Below the pieces are notes generated by a model, which saw nothing but the letters and a program-made list of their open reading frames with translations, was not told the origin of the DNA and ran no database searches. Of a stretch of 64,000 nt of DNA, positions 1 to 8,166 are shown in pieces. Position numbers and translations under genes: made by a program. The stretch is taken from the NCBI GenBank assembly GCA_050258555.1, contig JBLMZA010000040.1, positions 1 to 64,000 of the forward strand, given 5' to 3'. Position 1 is the stretch's first letter. Every line of letters starts with the position of its first letter. The DNA is from CAISDA01 sp050258555 (GTDB lineage Bacteria > Bacteroidota > Ignavibacteria > UBA10030 > UBA8401).

Positions 1-13
1 TGTTCCAGTGTCG

Positions 14-625
14 TCATTCGAGTTCTTTGCGTTGTGTGAGCGTGGAAAAAAGTATATGGAAGAAGCGCACTTTCATGCGAAGGTCGTCCACGGCGCCTTC
101 GTTGGCGAGCACAAAGTCCGCTTCCTGTTTCAATTCCTCATTCGTCATCTGATGCTTCATGCGCTCTTTGACCGCATCGCGGGCGACGCCGCCGCGCTCC
201 ATCACGCGCGCGATCCTGATTTCCTTATCGGCCGTGACGGCCAGCGTGTAATCGAGGACTTCATCGAGTCCCGACTCGAAGATGAGCGCCGCTTCGACCA
301 GCGCGTACGGCGCAGAAAGCGTGGCACGCCACCGGTCGATCCGCTCGAACACGCGGGGATGAAGGATCTCGTTGAGCGACTGCAGGAGCGCGGGATCGGC
401 GAAGACCTTCGAGGCCACAAACTGCCGGTTGAGCGCACCCCCTGCCGCTTGATAGGCGTCAGCACCAAGGAGCGCCGAAATTTCCGCGCGCGCCGATTCA
501 TCCGTTTCCGCGATCTCTTTCGAGACCGTGTCGGCATAAAACACCGGCGCGCCGAGTTCGGCGAACAATCCGCAGACCGTCGTTTTGCCGCTTCCTATTC
601 CGCCTGTGACTCCGATGAGGACCAT
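14..625 (-). CDS. coaE: Dephospho-CoA kinase
   Basis: Catalyses the last step of coenzyme A synthesis, ATP-dependent phosphorylation of the 3'-hydroxyl of dephospho-CoA, in the cytoplasm. The 203-residue product has the expected family length and an N-terminal P-loop GGIGSGKTT at residues 8-16, followed by the FYADTVSKEI segment where the family carries its D-x-D/A-type acceptor-site motif. It starts 13 bases after the rny stop, so it is probably the last gene of the zapA-6S RNA-rny transcript. Family assignment is secure; the link to RNA metabolism is only positional. Confidence 0.95.
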   Translation of the reverse strand: MVLIGVTGGIGSGKTTVCGLFAELGAPVFYADTVSKEIAETDESARAEISALLGADAYQAAGGALNRQFVASKVFADPALLQSLNEILHPRVFERIDRWRATLSAPYALVEAALIFESGLDEVLDYTLAVTADKEIRIARVMERGGVARDAVKERMKHQMTNEELKQEADFVLANEGAVDDLRMKVRFFHILFSTLTQRKELE

Positions 626-638
626 AAGGGCTGCGTTG

Positions 639-2201
639 TTATTTTGCGTACGAGACCGAGCGCACTTCGCGGATCACGACCACCTTGATCTGTCCGGGGT
701 ATTCCATTTCCTGCTGGATCTTGCGCGCAATGTCGTGCGCCAGCTGGTCGGCGCCCGCATCGTCCACTTTGTCGTGTTCGACGATCACGCGAACTTCGCG
801 GCCGGCCTGGATGGCGTATGTCTTGTCGACGCCGCTGAACGAACTGGCCATATCCTCGAGCTTCTCGAGGCGCTTCACGTAGCCTTCGACCGACTCGCGC
901 CGCGCGCCCGGACGGGCGCCGCTGATGGCATCGGCCGCCTGCACCAGGGCCGCGATCGGATGCTCCATCGGGATGTCTTCATGATGCGAGCCGATCGCGT
1001 TGATCACGATCGGATGCTCGCTGTATTTCTTCGCGAGTTCGAAACCGAGGATCGCATGGGGACCTTCGATCGAGCGGTCGACCGTCTTGCCGATGTCGTG
1101 CAGAAGACCGGCGCGCTTCGCGAGGTTCACATCGATGCCGAGCTCGGCGGCCATGATGCCGCAGAGATACGAGACCTCGATCGAGTGCTGCAGGAGGTTC
1201 TGACCGTAGCTCGAGCGGTACTTCATGCGTCCCAGATGCTTCACGATCTCGGCGTGTCCGCCGGGAAGTCCGACTTCGAGCAGGGCGTTCTCGCCGATGC
1301 GTATGGTTTCCTCTTCCAGCTCCTTGCGCACCTTCTCGACCACTTCCTCGATGCGCGCCGGATGGATGCGTCCGTCGGCGATGAGCCGCTCGAGCGATAC
1401 GCGCGCCACTTCGCGCCGGAAGGCGTCGAATCCCGAAAGGATGACCGCCTCGGGCGTATCGTCGACAATCACATCCACGCCGGTGGCGGCTTCGAAGGCG
1501 CGGATATTTCGGCCTTCGCGTCCGATGATGCGCCCCTTCATTTCGTCGCTCTGTATGTTGAGCACGCTCACGGTCGTTTCGACCGCGTGGTCGGCCGCCG
1601 TGCGCTGTATGGCCTGCACGATGATCTTCTGGGCGTCCTTTTTGCCTTCTTCGCGTGCCTTGTCGCGGATCTCCTTGAGCATCTGCGCCGATTCGGTCTT
1701 GACGGCGTCGGTCAGATTGTCGATCAGGTGCCTGCGCGCTTCATCGCGCGACATGCCCGATGCGCGTTCAAGCCGCGTATTCTCCTCGGCGATCATCTTT
1801 TCGACCTCAATGTGTTTCGTATCGAGGGTTTTGGCGAGATCCTCGTTCTTCTTCTGGAGCTGCATGACCTCGCGCTCCTTCTTGTTCAGCAGTTCGACCT
1901 TGCGGTCGATATTCTCTTCGCGCGCGTGCAGCTGCTTTTCGTAGGCCTGCAACTTGTTGCGCTTCTGGTTCACATCGTTGTCGTATTCCTGCTTCTTCTT
2001 GTACCATTCGTCCTTCACTTCAAGGAGTTTTTCACGAGTCGTGGCGGCGGCATCCCGCTCGGCATCGGCGATGATCTTTTTGGCCCGCTCCTCGGCGCTG
2101 AGCACCTTGCTCTGTCCGACACGCGTCGAAAAATACCATCCCCCCACGAACGCAAGAACGACAACGAACGCGATGATGATTATCAATAAATAAATGTCCA
2201 T
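639..2201 (-). CDS. rny: Ribonuclease Y
   Basis: Membrane-anchored endoribonuclease that initiates mRNA decay. The 520-residue protein has the full family layout: one N-terminal transmembrane helix (about residues 4-23), a long charged coiled coil (about 35-200), a KH RNA-binding domain with GRIIGREGRNI at 223-233, and an HD phosphohydrolase domain with LLHDIGK, the HD pair at 368-369. The start is supported by GGAG ten bases upstream. It lies downstream of the probable 6S RNA and upstream of coaE. Nothing is missing or truncated. Confidence 0.97.
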   Translation of the reverse strand: MDIYLLIIIIAFVVVLAFVGGWYFSTRVGQSKVLSAEERAKKIIADAERDAAATTREKLLEVKDEWYKKKQEYDNDVNQKRNKLQAYEKQLHAREENIDRKVELLNKKEREVMQLQKKNEDLAKTLDTKHIEVEKMIAEENTRLERASGMSRDEARRHLIDNLTDAVKTESAQMLKEIRDKAREEGKKDAQKIIVQAIQRTAADHAVETTVSVLNIQSDEMKGRIIGREGRNIRAFEAATGVDVIVDDTPEAVILSGFDAFRREVARVSLERLIADGRIHPARIEEVVEKVRKELEEETIRIGENALLEVGLPGGHAEIVKHLGRMKYRSSYGQNLLQHSIEVSYLCGIMAAELGIDVNLAKRAGLLHDIGKTVDRSIEGPHAILGFELAKKYSEHPIVINAIGSHHEDIPMEHPIAALVQAADAISGARPGARRESVEGYVKRLEKLEDMASSFSGVDKTYAIQAGREVRVIVEHDKVDDAGADQLAHDIARKIQQEMEYPGQIKVVVIREVRSVSYAK

Positions 2202-2255
2202 ACATGCTCCATGATCGTACCAAGTGTAATCGCCTGTTAATTGCCGCTGTTACCG

Positions 2256-2283
2256 GCGCCCGGCCCAGACCGGCCCAGGGCGC
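2256..2283 (-). other. GC-rich hairpin in rny leader
   Basis: Six-base arms GCGCCC and GGGCGC enclose a tandem repeat of TGGGCCGG, giving a GC-rich stem about 55 bases upstream of rny. No T-run follows on either strand, so it is not a classical terminator. It may be part of the rny 5' untranslated region. Apart from this and the RNA candidate at 2341-2529, I see nothing in the 407-base gap between rny and zapA. Confidence 0.35.
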
Positions 2284-2340
2284 TTCTCCCGCTGTCTTTA
2301 AAAATAAAAATCCGCACGGCAGCCACAGTCAAGTGTAAAG

Positions 2341-2529
2341 AAAGAACCCTTTCCTTGTACACATTTGGGCATCCGCCACATCATTTCTTGCTTCCACTGT
2401 TTGCTATCCCCCGGCTTGCGGCCGGGAGAAACCCGAAGGCGTTTCGCGCTTCCGGTCCGTGAGGACCGGATGAGGCCTGCAATATGACGATGTTGAGCCG
2501 GACTCCCTCACATAAAGTGTTGGTTCTTT
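2341..2529 (-). ncRNA. ssrS: Probable 6S RNA (SsrS)
   Basis: The segment can fold into one long interrupted hairpin of about 190 nt, the size of 6S RNA. On the minus strand the closing arm AAAGAACC (2529-2522) pairs with GGTTCTTT (2348-2341). Inside it, in register, are ACAC/GTGT, TTT/AAA, GGG/CCC, TCCG/CGGA and ACATC/GATGT, then an unpaired central region and an apical part with three short hairpins, one with a UUCG loop. A T-rich stretch (TTCTTTCTTT) follows the 3' arm. It sits directly downstream of zapA and co-directional with it, a neighbourhood known for 6S RNA in several phyla. 6S RNA sequesters sigma70 RNA polymerase in stationary phase. The pairing is seen; the identity is inferred. 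Confidence 0.6.
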
Positions 2530-2608
2530 ATTATGATTGACTATGGCTGAGGATGCGGATATAAAAACCGGACCCAGACATGCTTACTGCATACAAACAC
2601 AATCCCTG

Positions 2609-2899
2609 TTAATCGCCAGCCTGAATACTTGTATCGAGGTAGTTGACAAGCTTCGTGACTTCCGTTTCCAGCGCAGCAATCAATTGCTGATTTTTCTCTT
2701 TCTCTTTAAGCAATTCCTCGGTGATATTCAAAGCTGCAAGGACAGAAACGGTCAGAGGCGGCTGCTCCGGGATCTTCGAGTGAATGGACGTGAGCATCTC
2801 GTCCACATACGCCGCCACTTTTTTGGTAAACTCCTCGCTTTCGCCGCGAAGAGGATATTCCGATCCGAAAATTTTTACTTTAACGCTTTTTCTGTCCAT
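2609..2899 (-). CDS. zapA: Cell division protein ZapA
   Basis: Small FtsZ-associated protein that bundles protofilaments at the division ring. The 96-residue product starts with the typical short beta region (KSVKVKIFGSEYPLRGE), then a helix containing YVDEML, then a C-terminal coiled coil rich in E, K and L. Length and layout fit ZapA. It follows pheT and the coiled-coil gene at 2983-3342, and a probable 6S RNA follows it. Confidence 0.9.
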   Translation of the reverse strand: MDRKSVKVKIFGSEYPLRGESEEFTKKVAAYVDEMLTSIHSKIPEQPPLTVSVLAALNITEELLKEKEKNQQLIAALETEVTKLVNYLDTSIQAGD

Positions 2900-2982
2900 T
2901 GAGCATTGCCATGTGTTGGTATAAACAAGAGTCCGTTGTGATCCGCATCAGCAACTGCATCGGCACATACGCTTGCCCGGCG

Positions 2983-3342
2983 TCATGACGCCGAGAGGTA
3001 CGTGTCGATCTTGGAAAGAGCGGTCTTGATCTTCTGCTGCAATTGAAGCCGCTCCTCCGTTCCGAGCACGGCGGCGGGACACTGCACCTGCGTCCGGCCT
3101 GTCGTCTCGATCGTGTCGAATTCAGCCTTCACGCGGGCAAGTTCCGCCTCCTGTACGGCAAGCGTCTCGTTCGCCCGGCGAACCTCCGCTTCCAGCTCGG
3201 CCACCCGTTCTTCAAGCTGCTTCTTTTCCTGGCGCAGCGAAGACAGGAGCGCCGCAACGGCGCGGACCTTTTCCCACACCGGCTCAAGCGCCGAGGAAAA
3301 CGGATTTTGCTGTTCTTCGATAGACACTGGTTCTAAGTGCAT
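2983..3342 (-). CDS. Small coiled-coil protein between pheT and zapA
   Basis: Not assignable to a characterised family. The 119-residue protein is soluble, with an almost continuous coiled coil over about residues 30-85 (LRQEKKQLEERVAELEAEV and similar heptads) and a short C-terminal helix ending KIDTYLSAS. No signal peptide or membrane segment is visible. Lying 18 bases after pheT and just before zapA, it is plausibly a division-associated coiled-coil protein of the ZapB kind, but that is inference from position and composition only. Confidence 0.8.
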   Translation of the reverse strand: MHLEPVSIEEQQNPFSSALEPVWEKVRAVAALLSSLRQEKKQLEERVAELEAEVRRANETLAVQEAELARVKAEFDTIETTGRTQVQCPAAVLGTEERLQLQQKIKTALSKIDTYLSAS

Positions 3343-3360
3343 GAGAGATCAATCAGATTG

Positions 3361-5814
3361 TTACCGCGTCTCCACCGCACGCACACTCGCGCGGTGATTC
3401 TTTGTGACTGCCGCAATGACGGCGTTCATGGCGTGTTCGATTTCCGCATCGGTGAGCGTCCGGTCCGGCGAGGCGAAACGCAGCGCATAGGCGACGCTTT
3501 TCTTTCCTTCACCGACTGATTTTCCTTCGAACAGATCGAACAGACCGACCGACAGCAGCAACGGACCGCCGCTCTTGCGTATGGTGGCTTCGATCTCCGC
3601 CGATGCCGTCTCCGCTTCGACAATGAATGCGACATCTCTTCCTACAACAGGATACTTCAACACGGGCACATACTGCCTGAACACGCGTTCCCGTTCTTCG
3701 AATGCATCAAGTCTAAGTTCCGCAATAAATACATCATTTTCAATCTTTAATTTTCTGCAGAGCGAAGACTGAACCTTGCCAAAATAACCCGCATAAACTC
3801 CATTAATTTCAACACCAACTCTTTGCTCAGTTAAAGCATCTTGTGCATCATAGTAAATAAAAGCAAATTTGTCAAGAGCAATTTTCCGCAGGAGCGACTC
3901 GACGACGCCCTTCATATCGAAGATATCCACAGGGCGTTCGGGCGCATGCCATGCCTGGGCAGCCGCCGTACCCGTCAGGCAGATTCCTGCGAGGCTGTCT
4001 TCCCTGTATCCTTCGATCACGGAAGAAGCATCGCCCCCGGATGCCAGCGTGAAGCCCCGGCCGATTTCAAACAGGCGCAGGCTTTCGGCGCCGTATTTCG
4101 CATTATGCATGACCGTCTGCAGCATCGAAACGAGCAGATTCGGACGCATGACCGACTGTTCCTTGCTGATGGGATTCAGGAGCTTCACCAGCTTGTCGGA
4201 AAAGAGCGATGCGAGCGATTCATCGAGCAGGCTGTTCGAGACGACTTCGTTGAAGCCGCTGCCGACAAGCCATTGACGCAGCCGGTCCGCCGCGGGATGC
4301 GTGACGCGCTTGTTCGAAAAATCGATCTCGCTCACCATCTTGTCTTCGATATTCGTGAATCCATGCAGGCGCGCGACCTCCTCCACCAGATCGATCTCCT
4401 GTTCGATGTCGGGCCGCCATGTGGGAATGAGGAAGCCGATGCCGGACTCCGATGCCGGCTCCCTGCCGTCGGAGAGCTCCATGCCGATCGAGGTCAGCAG
4501 CCGGACGATTTCGTCGCTCGTGATCGCTGTGCCGAGAATCTGGTTCACGCGCGAGGGCCGGACGCAGACGCGCTTCTTTCCGATCGGCGCGGGATACACA
4601 TCGATCACGCCGGCACAGACCGTTCCGCCGGAGATTTCGGCGATGAGGCGTGCCGCGCGGTCGACCGCCTCCACCGCTTTCGACGGATCGATGCCGCGCT
4701 CGAAACGGTACGAAGCGTCCGTGCTTAATCCCAATTGTTTCGATGTCTTGCGTATGCTGATCGGATCGAAATACGCGCTCTCCAGAAGCACCGTCGTGGT
4801 CGAGTCGGCAATCTCCGAATTCAGTCCGCCCATCACGCCGGCCACGGCCACCGCACGCTCGGCATCGCAGATCATGAGGGCCTGCCCGGGCAGAACGCGC
4901 TCCTTCCCGTCCAATGTCGTGAACTTCTCTCCGGGCGCGGCGGTCTTGACGACGATCGCGTGGCCGGCAAGCCTGTCATAGTCGAACGCATGGAGCGGCT
5001 GGTTGTATTCCAGCATCACGAAGTTCGTCACGTCGACCACGGCGTTGATCGGCCGCACGCCGGCCACGGTCAGATAATCCTGCATCCACGAGGGCGAGGG
5101 TCCGATCGTGACGTTGCGGATGACACGGGCCGCGTAGCGCGGACAGCCGTCCGCATTCTCGATGCGCACCGTCGCTGCCGCGGAAACGGGATCATCCTGT
5201 TTCTCGGCCGGCGCCGCATCGGGAAGCCTGAGCGGCACGCCGAAGGCGGCGGCGACTTCGCGCGCAACGCCGATGTGTCCGAGACAGTCGGGACGGTTCG
5301 GCGTGATGCCGATTTCGAAGGCCACGTCGTCCATGCCGAAATATTCGGCCAGCGGCTGGCCGATGCGCGCATCCTCTTTCAGCACCATGATGCCGTCGGC
5401 ATCGTCGTTCAGCTGAAGCTCGACGCCGGCGCAGATCATGCCGTTCGATTCCTCGCCGCGGATCTTCGCCTTCGTGATCACGAAGGGCTTCCCTTCCGGA
5501 TCATGCATGTTGCTCGGAATGACCGCGCCGAGCAGCGCAACGGGCACCTTCTGTCCCGCGGCCACATTGGGGGCGCCGCAGACGACGCGGATCGTTTCCG
5601 ATTCGGAGATCTGCACGTCGCACAGCGACAGCTTGTCGGCTTTCGGATGCTTCACCACATTCTTCACAAAGCCGACCACAAACTTGTCGAATTTCTGTCC
5701 GAGATTCTCGATCGCCTCGACCTCGAGGCCGGCCGACGTCAGCTTTTGCGCGATCTCTTCGGGAGAGGCGTCGACGTCGACATAGGTCTTCAACCACTGT
5801 AATGATATACGCAT
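3361..5814 (-). CDS. pheT: Phenylalanine--tRNA ligase beta subunit
   Basis: Beta chain of the heterotetrameric enzyme that charges tRNA-Phe. The 817-residue protein has all usual modules: an N-terminal tRNA-binding OB domain (about 40-150), the B3/4 editing domain (about 210-380), B5, a catalytic-like core, and a C-terminal anticodon-binding FDX-ACB domain with the EGKSVGEGKKSVAYALRF segment. It starts 16 bases after the pheS stop, the standard pheST pair. Length and domain order are normal. Confidence 0.97.
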   Translation of the reverse strand: MRISLQWLKTYVDVDASPEEIAQKLTSAGLEVEAIENLGQKFDKFVVGFVKNVVKHPKADKLSLCDVQISESETIRVVCGAPNVAAGQKVPVALLGAVIPSNMHDPEGKPFVITKAKIRGEESNGMICAGVELQLNDDADGIMVLKEDARIGQPLAEYFGMDDVAFEIGITPNRPDCLGHIGVAREVAAAFGVPLRLPDAAPAEKQDDPVSAAATVRIENADGCPRYAARVIRNVTIGPSPSWMQDYLTVAGVRPINAVVDVTNFVMLEYNQPLHAFDYDRLAGHAIVVKTAAPGEKFTTLDGKERVLPGQALMICDAERAVAVAGVMGGLNSEIADSTTTVLLESAYFDPISIRKTSKQLGLSTDASYRFERGIDPSKAVEAVDRAARLIAEISGGTVCAGVIDVYPAPIGKKRVCVRPSRVNQILGTAITSDEIVRLLTSIGMELSDGREPASESGIGFLIPTWRPDIEQEIDLVEEVARLHGFTNIEDKMVSEIDFSNKRVTHPAADRLRQWLVGSGFNEVVSNSLLDESLASLFSDKLVKLLNPISKEQSVMRPNLLVSMLQTVMHNAKYGAESLRLFEIGRGFTLASGGDASSVIEGYREDSLAGICLTGTAAAQAWHAPERPVDIFDMKGVVESLLRKIALDKFAFIYYDAQDALTEQRVGVEINGVYAGYFGKVQSSLCRKLKIENDVFIAELRLDAFEERERVFRQYVPVLKYPVVGRDVAFIVEAETASAEIEATIRKSGGPLLLSVGLFDLFEGKSVGEGKKSVAYALRFASPDRTLTDAEIEHAMNAVIAAVTKNHRASVRAVETR

Positions 5815-5830
5815 ATGCTCTCTTTATCTG

Positions 5831-6880
5831 TTAGAACTGCTGAAGGAACCGGATATCGTTCTCGAAGAGCAGGCGGATATCCGTGACGCCGTGGCGCAGA
5901 AGCGTGATGCGCTCGATGCCCATGCCGAACGCGTATCCTGTGTACACATCGGGATCGATGCCGACGTTGCGCAGAACGTTCGGATGGACCATGCCCGCTC
6001 CGAGCACTTCGAGCCAGCCCGAATGCTTGCAGATGCGGCATCCCTGCCCCTTGCAGAGGAAGCATGTGATGTCCATCTCGAGGCTCGGCTCCGTGAACGG
6101 GAAATAGCTCGGACGGAACTTGTAGCGGATGTCATTTCCGTAGAACTGCTTTGCGAAGGCGACGAGCGTGCCCTTCAGTTCGCTGAATGTCACGCGCTTG
6201 TCGACGAACAGTCCTTCGACCTGGTGGAACATGCAGTAGCTGCGGGCGCTGATCGCCTCGTTGCGGTAGACGCGTCCGGGCATGATCGTGCGTATGGGCG
6301 GCTGCTGTCCCTTCATCACCCTGATCTGCACGGGCGATGTGTGCGTGCGCAAGAGCACATCCTTCGCAACGAAGAATGTATCCTGCATGTCGCGCGCCGG
6401 ATGATTCGGATGGAAATTGAGCGCCTCGAAATTGTGATAATCGTCTTCGATCTCGGGTCCGTCTGCAAGATCGAACCCCATGGCGAAGAAGATCGACTTG
6501 ATCTCGTCGAGGGTCTGCGTGATCGGATGCACCGTTCCGAGAGGAAGCGTGCGCCCGGGCAGCGTCAGATCGGCCTTCGATGCGGCGGCGGCCTGTGCCG
6601 TTTCGAGCTTTGCGGCGATTTCGCCGAACGAGCTCTCGGCGTACTTCTTCAGTTCGTTGAGCTTGCGCCCGAAGGCCGGCTTGTCGGTGCCGGGCAGGGT
6701 TTTCATGGCTTCGAAGAGCGATGCGACCTTGCCGTTGCGCGACAGATAGGCGATGCGGAATTCTTCGGCGTCGGACGGCGTGGCGATGTGCGGGAATGCT
6801 CCGGCGAGTTCGCCCTTCAGCGACTCGATCGCCAGATCGAGTGATTCAGCGGTTGTCGGTTCCATAGGAGTGTGTGACAT
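5831..6880 (-). CDS. pheS: Phenylalanine--tRNA ligase alpha subunit
   Basis: Catalytic alpha chain of phenylalanyl-tRNA synthetase, a class II enzyme. The 349 residues comprise an N-terminal helical arm (about 1-90) and the catalytic core with motif 2 (FHQVEGLFVDK) and motif 3 (GMGIERITLLRHG). The chosen ATG at 6880 gives MSHTPMEP; a second ATG five codons in is possible and neither has a clear ribosome-binding site. A strong terminator-like hairpin ends 12 bases upstream of the start, suggesting attenuation. Between rplT and pheT, matching the thrS-infC-rpmI-rplT-pheST order of many bacteria. Confidence 0.97.
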   Translation of the reverse strand: MSHTPMEPTTAESLDLAIESLKGELAGAFPHIATPSDAEEFRIAYLSRNGKVASLFEAMKTLPGTDKPAFGRKLNELKKYAESSFGEIAAKLETAQAAAASKADLTLPGRTLPLGTVHPITQTLDEIKSIFFAMGFDLADGPEIEDDYHNFEALNFHPNHPARDMQDTFFVAKDVLLRTHTSPVQIRVMKGQQPPIRTIMPGRVYRNEAISARSYCMFHQVEGLFVDKRVTFSELKGTLVAFAKQFYGNDIRYKFRPSYFPFTEPSLEMDITCFLCKGQGCRICKHSGWLEVLGAGMVHPNVLRNVGIDPDVYTGYAFGMGIERITLLRHGVTDIRLLFENDIRFLQQF

Positions 6881-6892
6881 GTCATAAAAATT

Positions 6893-6939
6893 AAAAGGCT
6901 CTCCACCGCTCTTCAGCGAATTCGGTTGGAGAGCCTTTT
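6893..6939 (-). terminator. Hairpin terminator/attenuator before pheS
   Basis: A perfect 13-bp stem (AAAAGGCTCTCCA with TGGAGAGCCTTTT, loop 21 nt) is followed on the minus strand by TTTTAATTTTT and then the pheS start. Only 15 bases separate it from the rplT stop, so pheST must be transcribed through it. In E. coli an attenuator with a Phe-rich leader peptide lies at exactly this position; here the only mini-ORF before it is ATG ATG TGA, so no leader peptide is visible. The stem could also terminate plus-strand transcription. Confidence 0.75.
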
Positions 6940-6954
6940 TTCACATCATCGTTA

Positions 6955-7302
6955 TCAGGCTTTAACGAACTTCACGATCTCGGCGAAAGCGTCAGGATTG
7001 TGAACGGCGAGTTCGGCAAGGACCTTGCGGTTGATCGAGACCTGCTTCTTCACGAGGCCGTCGATCAGGCGCGAATACGAGAGCCCGTGCAAGCGGGCTG
7101 CCGCGTTGATACGCGTGATCCAAAGTTGACGGAATGTACGCTTCTTGGCTTTACGGTCGCGGTATGCGTACTGGTAACCCTTGTCGACCGCGTGCTTGAC
7201 CACTGTCAGCACTTTACTTCTCGCACCCCAGTAGCCTTTCGCTTCCGCTAAAATGCGCTTGCGACGGCGGTGGGAGGCAACTTTATTCTGCGAACGAGGC
7301 AT
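6955..7302 (-). CDS. rplT: 50S ribosomal protein L20
   Basis: Binds 23S rRNA early in large-subunit assembly. The 115-residue basic protein is full length and begins with the conserved MPRSQNKVASHRRRKRIL segment, a long arginine/lysine-rich helix, then the globular part with LWITRINAAARLHGLSYSR. In other bacteria L20 also represses its own operon; no such operator can be identified by eye here. Between rpmI and pheS. Confidence 0.98.
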   Translation of the reverse strand: MPRSQNKVASHRRRKRILAEAKGYWGARSKVLTVVKHAVDKGYQYAYRDRKAKKRTFRQLWITRINAAARLHGLSYSRLIDGLVKKQVSINRKVLAELAVHNPDAFAEIVKFVKA

Positions 7303-7362
7303 AGTTGCTCTTGTCTCCTATACAATAGAAATGATGAGTCTGTGAATTAAATTGTGTCTCGG

Positions 7363-7557
7363 TTACTGCAGGAGCATCCGGTGGATGCGCTGCTCATCGA
7401 CGCCCGCCACGAGTGTGGACCGGCGGAGATGGCGTTTCCGCTTTGTTGATTTACTGGTCAGGATGTGGCTGCGGTTCATCTTCCGCCGCTTAATCTTGCC
7501 CGAGCCTGTGACACCGAACGTCTTGCAAGCGCCTCGGTGCGATTTCATCTTCGGCAT
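7363..7557 (-). CDS. rpmI: 50S ribosomal protein L35
   Basis: Small, highly basic large-subunit protein. The 64 residues start MPKMKSHRGACKTFGVTGSG and contain the KRRKMNRSHILTSKS core typical of L35. It lies 15 bases downstream of infC and upstream of rplT, the standard infC-rpmI-rplT arrangement. Full length. Confidence 0.97.
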   Translation of the reverse strand: MPKMKSHRGACKTFGVTGSGKIKRRKMNRSHILTSKSTKRKRHLRRSTLVAGVDEQRIHRMLLQ

Positions 7558-7572
7558 AGTGTTCCTTTGTGC

Positions 7573-8154
7573 TTATGGTGTTGGTTTGGTTGCTGAAGGT
7601 TTTTCCTTTCCGGCTCCGTCTGCCGGCTTTCCGGGTTTAACGGTTTTGTCGGGGACGAGCAGAACGATCATGTTGCGTCCCTCCATGTGTATGGGCTGGT
7701 CGACCTTTGCAATCGACCCCAGCCGCTCGACGAAGCTCGTGAGCAGCTTTTCGCCGTTTTCCTTGTACGCGATCTCGCGTCCCTTGAAGATCACAGTCGC
7801 CTTGACCTTGTCGCCTTCCTCGATGAACGTGAGGGCGTGCTTGGTCTTGAACTCAAAGTCATGTACGTCCGTGTTCGGGTGGAAGCGGATTTCCTTCACC
7901 TGCGACACGTGCTGGTGCTTCTTCTGCATCTTTTCCTTCTTGGCCAGCTCGTACTTGTACTTGCCGAAATCCATGATCTTGCAGACCGGTGGAACGGCGT
8001 TGGGCACAACTTCAATGAGGTCCTTCTCCTTCTGTTGTGCGAGCGCTATGGCTTCGCGCGGCGACATGACACCGAGCTGCTGACCGCTGTCGTCAATAAC
8101 GCGGATCGAGTCGACGCGAATTTCGTCGTTCAGACGAGGACGTTTAGGTTTAAT
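7573..8154 (-). CDS. infC: Translation initiation factor IF-3 (ATT start)
   Basis: IF-3 binds the 30S subunit and rejects non-AUG initiation and non-initiator tRNA. No ATG, GTG or TTG start gives a complete protein: the first ATG (8067) would remove 29 conserved residues. In frame upstream is ATT at 8154, preceded by GGAG eight bases away, giving KPKRPRLNDEIRVDSIRVI, the canonical IF-3 N-terminus, and a 193-residue product with both the N domain and the C domain (about 85-170). An AUU start is the hallmark of infC autoregulation in E. coli, where IF-3 discriminates against its own start codon. The C-terminus carries a G/K/P-rich tail (GKPADGAGKEKPS). Confidence 0.95.
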   Translation of the reverse strand: MKPKRPRLNDEIRVDSIRVIDDSGQQLGVMSPREAIALAQQKEKDLIEVVPNAVPPVCKIMDFGKYKYELAKKEKMQKKHQHVSQVKEIRFHPNTDVHDFEFKTKHALTFIEEGDKVKATVIFKGREIAYKENGEKLLTSFVERLGSIAKVDQPIHMEGRNMIVLLVPDKTVKPGKPADGAGKEKPSATKPTP

Positions 8155-8166
8155 ACGCGTATCTCC
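8152..8166 (-). promoter_or_regulatory. infC ribosome-binding site with ATT start codon
   Basis: On the minus strand GGAG (8166-8163) is followed after ATACGCGT by ATT (8154-8152). The Shine-Dalgarno overlaps the thrS stop codon TAG (8168-8166), so infC translation is probably coupled to thrS and limited by the weak start codon. The discriminatory start codon is the known IF-3 feedback device; its use here is inferred from homology of the upstream residues. Confidence 0.85.

Noticed and set aside
2202..2608. RNase P RNA, tmRNA or SRP RNA in the rny-zapA gap
   Set aside because: None of the conserved segments of those RNAs (for example the P4 region of RNase P, the tmRNA TPsiC-like end, or the SRP tetraloop domain) was found; the fold fits 6S RNA better.
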